Shown here in pieces: positions 47,171-59,051 of a stretch of 64,000 bases of DNA. Source of the DNA: Ahaetulla prasina (Eukaryota > Chordata > Lepidosauria > Squamata > Colubridae). Position 1 is the stretch's first letter. Each line of letters starts with the position of its first letter. The notes under the pieces were generated by a model. The model saw only the letters and a list, made by a program, of their open reading frames with translations. It did no database searches and had not been told where the DNA came from. The position numbers were made by a program, and so were the translations under genes. The DNA is taken from NCBI RefSeq assembly GCF_028640845.1, contig NC_080541.1, positions 29,468,435-29,532,434 on the forward strand. Direction: 5' to 3'.

Positions 47171-48053
47171 CTCCTTCTGTCTTGCTGCGTGTGCTTAAAC
47201 AAAAACCTGTAACCTGATGAATGCAGTAGTTCTGACTAAATATCGGTCTACTGGAATTGTGAGATTTTAGATTAGTACTAGTAGAAAAGTGGTATATAAA
47301 AAGTCAAGAGAGCTTGCTGAGAGGTTGCACCACAAGCACTTGCTGATCCTCTGGGTGAGTAAATGTCAGAAGGGCACGGTCTTATCAAAATTAATCCAAT
47401 CACAATAAAGGAGCAAAGATGGGCATTTGTACCAGGATTGACTTTTCACGTTTATGTGTTAATGGTTGTAACATTTTTATAAAGGCCACAGACCTTTTGA
47501 TGATAAATACATCTCATTACATGGGATTTTTCTATATAATCACCCCATGGATCTTTGTGTAATTTGGTGAATGTATTTATCCTGTGTTAATCCTAGCATA
47601 ACAAGCTTTAACCTATTTGACTTAATTATAAGTGTATCGTATGATTTTTTTTCTGATAAAGATTGCTGTTTCTCCCTTTCTGATTCCTTCTGTCAAATTT
47701 CTGTTTATGAGTCTTTCTTTTTCTTATTCTCTCAATGTCTTTTTGTACCCCTGAAAAGTCTTTTTTAAAACCTTTTGTGTTATCTATCCGTTATCTCTCC
47801 ATCTTTCATTGTTTCTGTAATTCCTTGTTGTTGTTTTTTACTTTCTATTCAAATTCAAAGACTATCACTTGCTGGCCTGAAAGCAAGCTAGATAAACATT
47901 CATTCTCTAAAAAACAAAAAAATCTACGAAATTTCAGTATAGCAGGAGAAGAAAAGAATCAAATTTGCAAATGGGGTAGACAACAAAGGGGAATGAGCAT
48001 ATTTGGAACAAGTGGACTTCCTGGGAGAACCCTTACTTAACGAGCTTACCTAT
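47171..48053. other. No recognisable feature
   Basis: Nothing recognised apart from AT/TC-rich sequence. Confidence 0.6.
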
Positions 48054-48332
48054 CAGGGGTGAAATGCTCCTGGTTTGGACCAGATCACACGATCTGGTAG
48101 TGATGGTGGCGGATGGTTCGGAAAACTGGTAGCAAAAATCTCAGCCTATGCCCAGCTGAGCCGCACAATCATCAGAGGTTTTTTTTTTTTTTTACTTTTA
48201 AAAGCATTTTTTCTTCAGCCAAAAATATGCTTTTAAAAATAAAAAAAAGCACGCAGCTCAGCTGGGATTGTCAGAGGCTTTTAAAAGCATTTTTTCTACA
48301 ACCTCTTCGGCTGAAGAGGTTGTAAAAAAATG

Positions 48333-48720
48333 TGTCAGCTTTGGAAGCCATATTAGGCCGAAGGCTTCCACATGCTGCCACTTTCTCCTGTGGAAAGGAA
48401 GGGAGGGCTGAGGGTGGTACAAGGGATTATTAGACATAACAACATTCTTCCTGGCGGTCAAGGTCAGGCTGGGCTCGCATCTGGAGAAGGAGTGGCCGGA
48501 GTGATGTCTCGAGATGGGACGGTTGAAGATTGGAGCATGTGATCAGCAGAGGGGTCATGAGGGTGGGGATTTTGGGGTTTGTATTACTGAGGGAGGAACC
48601 TGGATCCCCAGATGCAGATTTCAACCAACTGTGCCAGATTACCTATACTAGTAAAAGAACTTTGAAAGATGTCTTGCTTCGGAGTCTTTTCTGCAAAAAG
48701 GGTTTTCTGGAATGCTGACA
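48333..48720 (+). repeat. 5' LTR (388 bp)
   Basis: Nearly identical to 49849-50237; TGTCAG/CTGACA terminal inversion is exact. Differences between the two LTRs number only about 20-25 by eye, mostly transitions and small indels. Confidence 0.92.
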
Positions 48721-49345
48721 TTAATCCGAATCTCCTTTAGAGCACAGCGGCACCCTAAGTGGGCCGTCAGGGGTGCTGGGCCCCAGCATCCACCAAAAGC
48801 CTTGGGTGGTGCAAAGACTCAGTGAAGATGGAAGGGAAGGGAGAAGTCCCAGAGGGGCAGTGGGCACAGACACTCAGGGATTTATCAACACCAGATTCTC
48901 TCCATCAGAAGAAGTGATACCTGGCCTCGAAACTGCAGGACCGGCTCAAGAGCTTGGAGCACGGGCCAAGGGATCAGATTCCTAGAAAAGTTGCCAGTCT
49001 CCCCAATGCCTGAAAGGGGACCAGAGGTGAGATCTCCGGAGGAGCGTGCTAATCCCTGCCTAGCGAAATCACCACCACCCCCTACCTTCCAAACCCAATG
49101 GAGAGCAGGACAAGCTGTGGGATCTGGAGATTCGAGGGAATGGAGTCTCTCTCCCCCCCCACACCAGATCCCAGTCCCTGACAGGGCTCCTGGAGAGTTT
49201 TGAATGTTTGGGGGTGGGAAGCTATGTACCTTCCTCCCACCCCCCTCAAACAAAGTGGAGCTTAGCCCAAGCCGACAAATACTGATCTCTTCAACCCCCT
49301 TTCCGGGTAGGGGATAGAGTGTATTTGTCAACTAAATACCTATGA

Positions 49346-49760
49346 GTGAGGTTGCCTAGCAAAAAAATTGGTTCCAAGTTTATAGGTCCTTTCCCTATAG
49401 TAAAGGTAATTAACCCAGTGACTGTCCAACTTAGCCTCCCTCGGATATTAGGGAAAGTGCACCCAGTGTTTCACAGTAGCTTATTGAATCCAGCTAAGGG
49501 ATCTAGCTTGAGACCCTTACCAGCTGCTCCCCCCTCCTTTGGTAATCCAGGGGGAGACCCATTACAAAATTATAAAAATCCTTGACTTTAGATTGTACAG
49601 GGGTCGCTTGCAATATTTGGTCCACTGGAAGGGGTACCTGTTATTTGAAGCTACTTGGGTGAAAAGTTGGGATGTAAATGCTGATACTCTAGTCAAGCAA
49701 TTTCATGATAAATTCCCTGAGAAACCTAAGGGTCCTCCAGGAGGGGGGAGGGGGATTAGG
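49346..49760 (+). pseudogene. Integrase C-terminus with chromodomain, truncated
   Basis: Frame 1 (49346-49585) reads KKIGSKFIGPFPIVKVINPV and ILGKVHPVFHSSLLNPAKGS, the GPF/Y-like module of gypsy integrases. Frame 2 (from about 49574) reads LDFRLYRGRLQYLVHWKGYL then ATWVKSWDVNADTLVKQFHD, a chromodomain with the aromatic residues in place. A one-base shift separates them. In chromoviruses this domain steers integration through histone marks. A GC-rich remnant just upstream (DKYTDL and RVYLST-like) belongs to the same protein. Confidence 0.85.
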
Positions 49761-49848
49761 AGAGTATGTGCTGGGTGTTAGCAACTTATTTTGCATTTTT
49801 GTCTGTTTTGTTTTCCAGAGTGTGTTTTCTTCTGCAGGGGGGGACGCC

Positions 49849-50237
49849 TATCAGCTTTGGAAGCCATACTAGGCCAAAGGCTTCCACACGCTGTCACTTT
49901 CTCCTGTGTGGGAAAGGAGGGGACGGGGTGGTGGTACAAGGGATTATTAGACATAACAACATTCTTCCTGGCGGTCAAGGTCAGTCTGGGCTCGCATCTG
50001 GAGAAGGAGTGGCCAGAGTGATGTCTCGAGATGGGACGGTTGAAGATTGGAGCATGTGATCAGCAGAGGGACCATGAGGGTGAGGATTTTGGGGTTTGTA
50101 TTACTGAGGGAGGAACCTGGATCCCCAGATTTGGATTTCAACCAACTGTGCCAGATTACCTATACTAGTAAAAGAACTTTGAAAGATGTCTTGCTTCGGA
50201 GTCTTTTCTGCAAAATGGGTTTTCTGGAACACTAACA
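49849..50237 (+). repeat. 3' LTR (389 bp)
   Basis: Preceded by a G-rich run (CAGGGGGGGACGCC) that fits a polypurine tract. First dinucleotide TA instead of TG. Confidence 0.9.
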
Positions 50238-50473
50238 AAATGCTTTTTAAAAAGCTCCTATGGTGATCCTAGCTGAGTTGCCTGATCATCAGAGGCCTTT
50301 TTTTCTTTTAAACAAAAAAAAATCAGTCGAAGAGATTGTAGAAAAAATGCTTTTTAGAGCAAAAAAAAAAAAAGTTGACCACACCCACCCAGTCACATTA
50401 CCACACACACGCCACCAAGCCACCCCCACAGAACTGGCAGTAACAAATTTTACATTTCACTACTGCTACCTAT

Positions 50474-50800
50474 CTTTATATGCAGTCACCAAATAATCTG
50501 CCTGATTTATAGTTTATAGATTTATAGTTCATTACTAAGCCATATCTCAAACACAGAATGCATCAAATTCATACTCAGAGATTAGTTTACAGTTAGTTTA
50601 ATCAGTGACTAGCCCAACTTCTGCTGGCCTTTCATTAGGCCCTAAATGTGCTCCAAATGTGTGAGGGGCCCCATCACTCATTCTGACATGCTCCTTGGTG
50701 TCTGTCTATTTTAATTTCTGTATTTATGATGGAATTTTGTTTTTAATTTATTTTAAGACTGCTCACTACCCAGAGTCACATGCTGAGATTTATTTATTTA
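50474..50800. other. No recognisable feature
   Basis: AT-rich junction with a (TTTA)n run at about 50788-50804 just before the gypsy element. Confidence 0.6.
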
Positions 50801-51540
50801 TTTATCATCACATTTTTAACCGGTCTGTCCAGCAACCGTAAGCGGGCGCACTTTTTAAACGCGTGCGGTCCTGAAGTGTTTGCCACTGCCCGGGCTCTGG
50901 TGGCCCCTCTGTCCGTTCATGATGTTCCATGGGATACCTTGAGGGAGAAGTTAAAGGCACATTACGCGCCAACCCCGTCCCGAATTGCTCGACGGTTCAA
51001 ATTCCGGCATCGCTTACAAGAAGAAGGGGAGCCCCTGAATCTATATATAGCCTCCCTCCGAACCGCTGCCCTGGAATGCGAATTCCAGGACCTAGATGAC
51101 GCCCTGTTGGAGCAGTTAGTCTGTGGCGTGAGGGATCTTCGACTGCAGCGCGCCTGTTAGCGGCGAAAGATTTAACTCTCCGATGGCATTAGACGAAGCA
51201 CGAGCTGCCGAGATGTCGGAAAGGTCTACCGCTGACATCCGGCGCTTCCAAAATTCTACCAGTCAGTCCACGGGGGTGCATCACGAAGACGACGATCCTG
51301 CTGACACCTCGGATGAGGAGACAGAAGTGGACCGCCTGAAGACCTCACCGCCCGGAAAGAAAAGGCTGCAAAAGAAGAAAGTAGCTGCCTGCCTCAGCTG
51401 TGGGGAGTTTCATCCTCGTGCATCCTGCCGTTTCCGTTCCGCTATTTGCCGCCGCTGTGGCAAGTCGGGGCATATTGCCAAAGTTTGCCATTCTGCTGGG
51501 CAGCCGCCAGATGAGTTAAAGTATCGCGCCCCAGGGAAGC
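50801..51540 (+). pseudogene. Gypsy gag remnant with two zinc knuckles
   Basis: The capsid part is read at 50801-51160 (AHFLNACGPEVFATARALVA, FKFRHRLQEEGEPLNLYIAS, LLEQLVCGVRDLRLQRAC), then a frameshift near 51155. The nucleocapsid region follows at about 51183-51530 with CLSCGEFHPRASC and CRRCGKSGHIAKVC, two Cys-His knuckles that bind RNA during packaging. The N-terminus is missing. Confidence 0.88.
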
Positions 51541-51589
51541 CCCCTATGGGTGAGAACCGTTGTGATGTTGCCCAGGGGCATGGGCCCAC

Positions 51590-54470
51590 AGAGGTCGTAT
51601 TCCATCAGCATAGTTCAGCTGATTCTAAGAAACTGTCATTGACTGTAAAACTGGAGGGGGTGGCATGTCCCATGGAAATAGACACGGGCTCTTCACGGTC
51701 CATTATTTCTTGGGCTATCCTCAAGCGGGTAGTTCCTTCTTTTCTCTCATGCCGGTTGCAACCCTGCCTGTCCGCCTTCGGGACTATCAGGGCAAGACAA
51801 TTCCTGTCATGGGCCAAGGTCGTTTCCATGTGGAGACAAAAAACTTCAAAGGGTCCCTTCCCCTAATTGTTGTTAAGGGCTCCCTCCCAACACTATTGGG
51901 GTTGGACTGGTTTAGTGCTCTGGGCATGGGTATCTCGGCATCCATTCTGTCTCTGGGGATAGTTATGACTTCCTTTTACGGAGTTCAGCTCTGTTTTTGA
52001 CGGCTCCTTGGGAGGTATACGGGTCCCCAATTTCATTGAATTTGGATCCACAGGTCGCTCCCATTCGATTGAAGCCCCGGAGAGTTCCACTGGCCCTCCG
52101 TCCCAAAGTTGAAGCAGAGCTAGATAAACTAATTCGGCAAGGGGTGTTGGAGCCCACGGATCATTCTAGTTGGGAGACACCCATAGTAGTTCCCATAAAG
52201 CCTGATGGCTCTATTCGCATATGTGCTGACTTCAAATGCACGCTGAATAAGGCTTTACAGGCTCATCCTTACCCTGTCCCAGTGGTCCAACATTTACTTC
52301 ATTCGTTGGGCCCTGGCACCGTTTTGCCAAACTAGATTTGGCTCAGGCATACCAGCAGCTTCCGTGGATGATGCATCTGCAGAAGCACAGACCATTGTCA
52401 CCCACCGAGTTTCAAATGCCGCGCCTGCAGTTTGGCATCAGCATTGCTCCGGGTCTATTCCAAAATTTGATGGAGCGGTTACTTCAGGGATTGCCTGGGG
52501 TCGTCCCCTATTTCGACGACGTCCTAGTCTCCGCTGGTGGTCAGGCCGAACTCGTCGAGAGGGTGAGGGCTGTGTTATCCCGCTCAAGCAGGCTGGTCTC
52601 AAGTTGAAACGCCCAAATGTGTCATAGGGGTCCCTCAAGTAGAGTTCTTGGGGTATCTCGTGGATGCTAAAGGCATCCACCCTGCCCCGGCTAAGGTGGC
52701 CGCCATTAAATCTGCCCCTATTCCGACCTCAAGGACGGAACTGCAGGCATTTCTTGGCCTCCTTAATTTTTACAGTGTGTTCTTGCCTCACAAGGCTTCG
52801 GTGGCTGAACCTCTCCACCGCCTGTTGGACAAGAACACACCGTGGTCCTGGAGCCCCCTGGAGACTTCTGCCTTTCAAGCTGTCAAGGAGTTGCTCACTT
52901 CTTCGGCCGTATTGGTCCAATACAATGCTGACCTGCCACTTGTTTTAACGGCAGATGCTTCCCCCTTCGGTATTGGGGCTGTGTTAAGCCACCGTTTTCC
53001 CTGCGGCTTGGAGGCCCCTCTCGCATTTTACTCGAGGACTCTCTCTCCAGCTGAACGTAATTATAGCCAGCTGGATCGAGAGGCCTTGGCCTTGGTGGCC
53101 TCAGTTAAGAGGTTCCACGACTATGTGTATGGCCGCCGGTTCGAGCTTGTCACAGATCACAAGCCGCTATTAGGGCTTTTATCCGGAGACCGGCAGACAC
53201 CAATTATTCTGTCGCCCCGTTTGTCCCGTGGCCGGTATTTCTGGCCGCTTATAACTACTCCCTGACATACCGGCCCGGCAAGCTGATCGCACACGCTGAT
53301 GCGCTCAGTCGTTGCCCCGTGCCTGGACAAGTCCACGATCCGGCACCCGGTTCTCCGGTTCTCCTCATTGAGGACTGGGAGTCCCCGTAACGGCCGTTGA
53401 CATTGCGGCTGCCTCTGCTGCCGATCCCATTTTTCGCAGGTGCTGGACTGGTGGGCAGGGGTTGGCCGTTGAACCCGCGCCACCGCGGCCCCGACATTCA
53501 GGCCGTTCCTCGCCAGACAGCACGAGTTGTCATCTCAGCGAGGCTGCTTGCTGTGGGGACATAGGGTCGTTGTTCCCCCCGCACTTCAAGTTCCCGTGCT
53601 TTCCCGGTTGCATGAAAGTCATCCGGGCATCGTCCGGATGAAGGGGTTAGCCCGGAGCTATGTCTGGTGGCCGTCATTAGATAAGGACATAGCTAACTGG
53701 GTTTCCCAATGCCAAGCATGCCAGATGTCCAGGCCGGCGGCTCCAGTCGCTGGCCCGGGGGAGGGGGAAAACCCCAGGGCCCTGTGGTCGCGGATTCATT
53801 TGGATTTCGCGGGCCCATTCAAGGGTCGCACCTTCCTAATTGTGGTGGATGCCTATTCGAAGTGGGTTGAGATAGCACTCATGGCATCCACCACTTCAGA
53901 GGCAGTGATACAGGTCTTGTCCAAGTTGTTTGCCACCCATGGGCTCCCTGATGTTCTAGTAACAGACAATGGACCGCAACTAGCTTCTGCCACCTTCTTG
54001 TCCTACCTGGCATCCCAGGGCATCCGTCACGCCCCAATTGCGCCATATCACCCGGCTAGTAATGGCCTTGCTGAAAGGGCCGTGCGATCGGCCAAGGAAG
54101 CCCTGGCCAGGTTGGACACGGGACACTGGTATGAGAGGGTATCGGCCTATCTGTTGGCCCAGCACACGACACCCTGCCCCAGTACTAACAGAAGCCCCTC
54201 TGAGTTATTAATGGGCCGCCGCGTAAGGACCACGTTGGACCGACTCCACCCCGGTTATTCACCCAGACCACCCCCTGACCTGCTCCGCCGCCCGGTCCTT
54301 CGCAGAGGGGACCACGCCTATGTGCAAAATTTTGGGGTGAACCACGTTGGCTGCCAGGCATTATCTCGGGCATAACTGGTCCCTGTTCTTATAGGGTCCG
54401 CCTCGAAGATGGCCGGACGTGGCGGCGCCATGTGGACCAACTACGGGGATGACCGCTAGCCATCCCCCTA
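51590..54470 (+). pseudogene. Gypsy pol remnant (protease, RT, RNase H, integrase)
   Basis: Protease active site MEIDTGSSRSI at about 51672-51704. RT begins VAPIRLKPRRVPLALRPKVE (52050), has KPDGSIRICADFKCTLNKAL, FAKLDLAQAYQQLP (motif A) and YFDDVLVSAGG (catalytic box, about 52507). RNase H: LTADASPFGIGAVL, LDREALALV, VTDHKPLLGLL (52950-53180). Integrase: HESHPGIVRMKGLAR and CQACQMS (HHCC zinc site), HLDFAGPF, VTDNGPQ and AERAVRSAKEALAR (DDE core; 53600-54110). Frameshifts near 51760, 52320, 52560, 53240 and 54345 break it. The C-terminal ELRRSTRPRRPPAYLQDYA tail is present. All catalytic positions that I can read are kept, but the frame is not. Confidence 0.9.
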
Positions 54471-54766
54471 CCTGGCGAGAGGGAACACCTGATGTCCACC
54501 TGGTGCACATTTCCCTCTAGTTCTGTTCCGGGTTTCAGTCCTCCGCATGATGCCGTCAGCGACAACCGCCCGCCCGACCTACCAGGGGGTGGAACTTCTC
54601 CCATCGTTGTGGCTCCACCTTCTGGGGCCTCTGCAGCGCCGCAGGTCCATCCTCCTTCCATTTGTGTCCAGCCGCCGTCCGTTCCTGAGTTACGGCGATC
54701 CACCAGACCGCGTCGGCCCCCGGCATACTTACAGGACTACGCATGCGCGATCCAGGGGGGAAGGAG

Positions 54767-55006
54767 TGTTGTGTTCGGCGAGCCGCCATGTTAAATGAGA
54801 GACGGTATCCTATTGGTTAAGACGCATGGCAACCCAATGTGCGGGAATTCTTAGTGTGTGTTGATTGGCTCTCCTGTTTGACAGCAGGTTTATTTAAGAG
54901 CTGTCAAACGCAGGGTGCGAGCCATTATTGTTTGAAGTTGGCTTTCATTAAAGGTTGTTGTTTACTACGCTCGTAGTCGCCTCAGTAATTCCTCGAACTC
55001 AATACA
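54767..55006 (+). repeat. 3' LTR of the gypsy element
   Basis: Starts TGTTGTGTTCGG right after a purine run (CAGGGGGGAAGGAG), a likely polypurine tract. Contains TATTTAAGAG as TATA-like box and CATTAAAGG as possible polyadenylation signal, and ends near CTCAATACA. The right boundary is uncertain by a few bases; no partner LTR exists to check. Confidence 0.75.
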
Positions 55007-56401
55007 CAATAGGGACACTGGGCAATGTTCAAATAAAATATTAAAATAATTTTTACCAGTATGTAAACATTAAAATGTTTAATGTAAAAGGGATGATTTT
55101 TTTAAAAAATCAGTGTTAAAAGTTAATTATGGATGCCCATACAAATTGAAGGCCTCAATTGGCTCTATCAATTGGCTTGGACACACACATCCCCAATGGG
55201 GACACTTTATGTTGGAAATCGCTGATGAAATGAGGGAGAAGATCCGGACTCAGTTCCACTCATGTATCTGGTCCCAATTTTATTTAATTCCTGTTAATGT
55301 TAATATTTTAATGTTTTTATATTTATGCTCTTATCATATTATAAGCTGTCCACAATCAGTTATCAAGGGTTCAGGTGCAAAAGATCAGGTCCACACATGA
55401 AGATCCAATTAAACTGATTTATTGCTACTCAGGTCTATGCACAGGAATCTTCTCAACTAAGAGTTAGCTCCTGGTTGAAGTTAAGTCAACAGAATTCAGG
55501 GAGGTTGGACTTAGCGGTGGCTATGTAGGGATTTTAGGCTGATCTCTCTTTTAACTCCACCCCCAGATTCTGCGAGTCCTACTATACTTTGGATGGTGAG
55601 ATAGGTGGCATACAAATTTAATAAATAAATTTAATGAATGAATGAATATGCAGTAATAACAAATATATTAAAAACCAAACAATACAGAATCCAAACCCAG
55701 ACTGCAATCATCATCAGCATATCATTATCATTCACATTTTGACCACCAGAGCAGTAATATGGATATATACATTGTAGTTGGTGGGATGGTTCACACTTAA
55801 CATGGGAGAGAAGTTGGACATTAGGGTAAAAAATAAGTGGGCCCACATCACAGTAGGTTTGTTTGTTTTGTTGTGTTTTGTTTTAAGCTGTGAGATTTTA
55901 GGACTAAAATAAATGTTTACTTGTTGACTATCTCAAAACTCTAGGAAAATAAGCTAATTTTCAACTGACATAATCAGGAAAGTTTTTGAAGGCTACAAAA
56001 TAATTGGGGACTGCATGGCGATTGGAGCTGCTCGTTGTGTACTTCCGAAGTAAATGATTTTTTAAAAAATTAAGATAAGACTAAAAACCTAAAATACAGC
56101 CTGATGCTGGAAAAGCAAAATCAGGTGAGTTTGGTTAGAGACTGTGCTCCATAAATATGAGGCCACTCTTTTCCTCAATTACCTGTTCTTTCATTAATTA
56201 TCCACCTGGTGTTGATTGAACACTGTTTCCTGGAATGCTTTATATGGGGTATTTCCATGGATAAATTTCAGGTGGTCCATTAGGCTGGAAAAACCATTAC
56301 ATTATTTCTAAATTTCTAACTGAAATTTGGTTGAATATCTGCTTCAAACTCCTTTTTAAAAAAAAGTAATTTTAATTGTGCGTAATTGGTTTCCTTTGTA
56401 A
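55007..56401. other. Mostly unrecognised; possible SINE tail
   Basis: Near 55590-55650 GATAGGTGGCATACAAATTTA with (AAAT/GAAT)n resembles a SINE tail. Nothing else identified. Confidence 0.5.
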
Positions 56402-56549
56402 TACAGAATAATACAGTTGGAAGAGACCTTGTAGGTCATCTAATCCAACCCCCTGCCCAAGCAGGAGCCCCTACGGCATTTCTGACAGATGAAAGTCCAA
56501 TCTCTTCTTGAAAGCTTCCAGTGATGAAGCTCCCACAACTTGTGAAGGA
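56402..56549 (-). mobile_element. CR1 LINE 3' end fragment
   Basis: Minus-strand CR1 UTR: on plus, ACAGTTGGAAGAGACCTTG, TCCAACCCCCTGCCC and CTTCTTGAAAGCTTCCAGTG. Only about 150 bases, no coding left. Confidence 0.88.
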
Positions 56550-58021
56550 CATAACATAACACCACTGACTGAAATATGGTTTTCTCAAAAGGAGTCCACG
56601 GGTTTGAATAGACCCTCCGAGAGATCAATGGAATAAAAAAATTAAGACTTCCTGGCCTAAGATAATGGAGTCAGAGGAAGTCTGAATTCAAAGGAAGTCC
56701 ATCTCCCTAGACTAGTATTCCATGAAAGCCAAAAAATATTTAAATTAGATTCATAGAATATTTTCATATCATATCACTTCATAGAAGAATATGAATAGTG
56801 TAATATCAGATAGCCCTCTGCTTCTCAGTAGGTATAAAGGAGAGAGGCACACAAAACTTGCACTAATGCCTAACTATGTCTACATTAACATGAACTATTT
56901 TCATTTTATAACTTATTCCTTTCTTTTATTCCTTGGTTATCATTTTTAGTCTATGCATAAATCTGATAGCACCTGCTTTACAATGATAAGAAGTGATATA
57001 CATGTTTATTAAATACTAGAAATCGGCAAAATAAGTCAACTCTAACTACCGCCTTTATCTTTACTTGCCATTTCTCCCATTTCCTCCAGTTCCTAGCAGT
57101 AACAAGCCAGTATTTGGTCCAACTCTTCTCACATGTGCAATAATTTACTAGAGAAGGATCACAAATAAGCTGAGGTAATCCAAGATTGATGCTCTTAGTG
57201 ACAGGAACCAGTTCTGTTTTCTACTTCTTGGAGAACTGAGCTGATAGCATTTTTCTATGCAAAATACAATATAGATTATATAAAACAACCTTCTCTAACA
57301 ACGTATTCTCCAGATGTTCTGGGTCTACAATTAACAGAATTTTCAAATGCCATTGTAAGTATGATAAGGGGGAATGTCACTAAAGCAGTACTGAAATGTT
57401 TAGCACTGAAACAGACAATGAAAGCTTTGTTCATGTTTTGTTCGTATTATATACATTCATATACATATTTCATAGTCATTGATAGACTTTCTGGTTATCA
57501 TCTCACCCTCTTCCACAGTATCAGCATGTTTGTGATCCTTTTTGACAGAGCTTTGATCTTCTCTTTCTTTCATTAAGAACTCTAAATTAGTAGCATTAAG
57601 TCAGGCTGTAATTTAGCATTTTATTTTATACAAAGTGAAAGTTGAAAGCCATCAGGTTATGAGTGGAGCTGTACACTTCACCATTTAAGCTAAGTCTGTG
57701 GCTTGGGGGGCAGAGGAAGCTATTAAGATGTCTACAGCACTTAGTTCTTTACACAGCTGTCAGGCTTTTAATGCCAACCTTAGTCATAGAGGTCAGGATG
57801 AGACTGAGCTGGTTTATAGTGTCACATCTTTACTATTTCCTATTATGTATAACTGCAACAGCTCAGTGACCTAAAAGAGCATGGAAGCAGGAGACATAGT
57901 TTCACGTTTGTCTACAAATTTATTAAATTTTCAGCTTCAACCCAACTGGAAGTGATATATACCTAAATACATACTTTTCAGAATGTTGTCATTTGATCCA
58001 TAAGTCAAAATAAAAATGCAC
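56550..58021. other. No recognisable feature
   Basis: Nothing recognised. Confidence 0.6.
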
Positions 58022-58034
58022 ATTAATAGACACG

Positions 58035-58976
<942 letters not shown>

Positions 58977-59051
58977 ATCAATAGATACGGGTTTAAAAAG
59001 CATATCTGTCCCTATGCAAAAATAAGGAAAAATGTGCAAAAATGTGCAAAA

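Larger units (their letters stand above)
48333..50237 (+). mobile_element. Internally deleted chromovirus-type LTR retrotransposon
   Basis: Two near-identical direct repeats bound 1.13 kb of internal sequence. LTRs open TGTCAG (TATCAG in the 3' copy) and close CTGACA or CTAACA. A 5-bp duplication AAATG lies at 48328-48332 and 50238-50242. The interior keeps a few hundred bases after the 5' LTR, then the end of integrase with a chromodomain. Protease, RT, RNase H and the integrase core are gone, so it must have moved in trans. The PBS is not obvious. Confidence 0.9.
48054..50465. mobile_element. hAT MITE (family A variant) containing an LTR element
   Basis: Left end CAGGGGTGAAATGCTCC; right end TTTTACATTTCACTACTG, whose complement is CAGTAGTGAAATGTAAA. 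Flanks TTACCTAT (48046-48053) and CTACCTAT (50466-50473), 7 of 8. Without the LTR element 48333-50237 and one 5-bp duplication it is about 500 bp. A hairpin ACAACCTCTTC-GGCT-GAAGAGGTTGT lies at 48298-48323 next to the LTR insertion site. Confidence 0.88.
50801..55006 (+). mobile_element. Ty3/gypsy retrotransposon, 5'-truncated
   Basis: GC-rich block with gag, protease, RT, RNase H and integrase in the Ty3/gypsy order and a 3' LTR. There is no 5' LTR; the left edge falls inside gag next to a (TTTA)n run. Base composition contrasts sharply with the AT-rich flanks. No envelope gene was seen. The gag wording and two zinc knuckles suggest the Mag-like K02A2.6 group; that placement is by resemblance. 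Confidence 0.9.

Noticed and set aside
48333..50237. Segmental duplication of about 390 bp
   Set aside because: Inverted TGTCAG/CTGACA ends, a purine tract and a 5-bp duplication identify the two copies as LTRs.
50801..55006. Endogenous retrovirus
   Set aside because: Domain order and zinc knuckles are Ty3/gypsy and no envelope-like frame lies between integrase and the 3' LTR.
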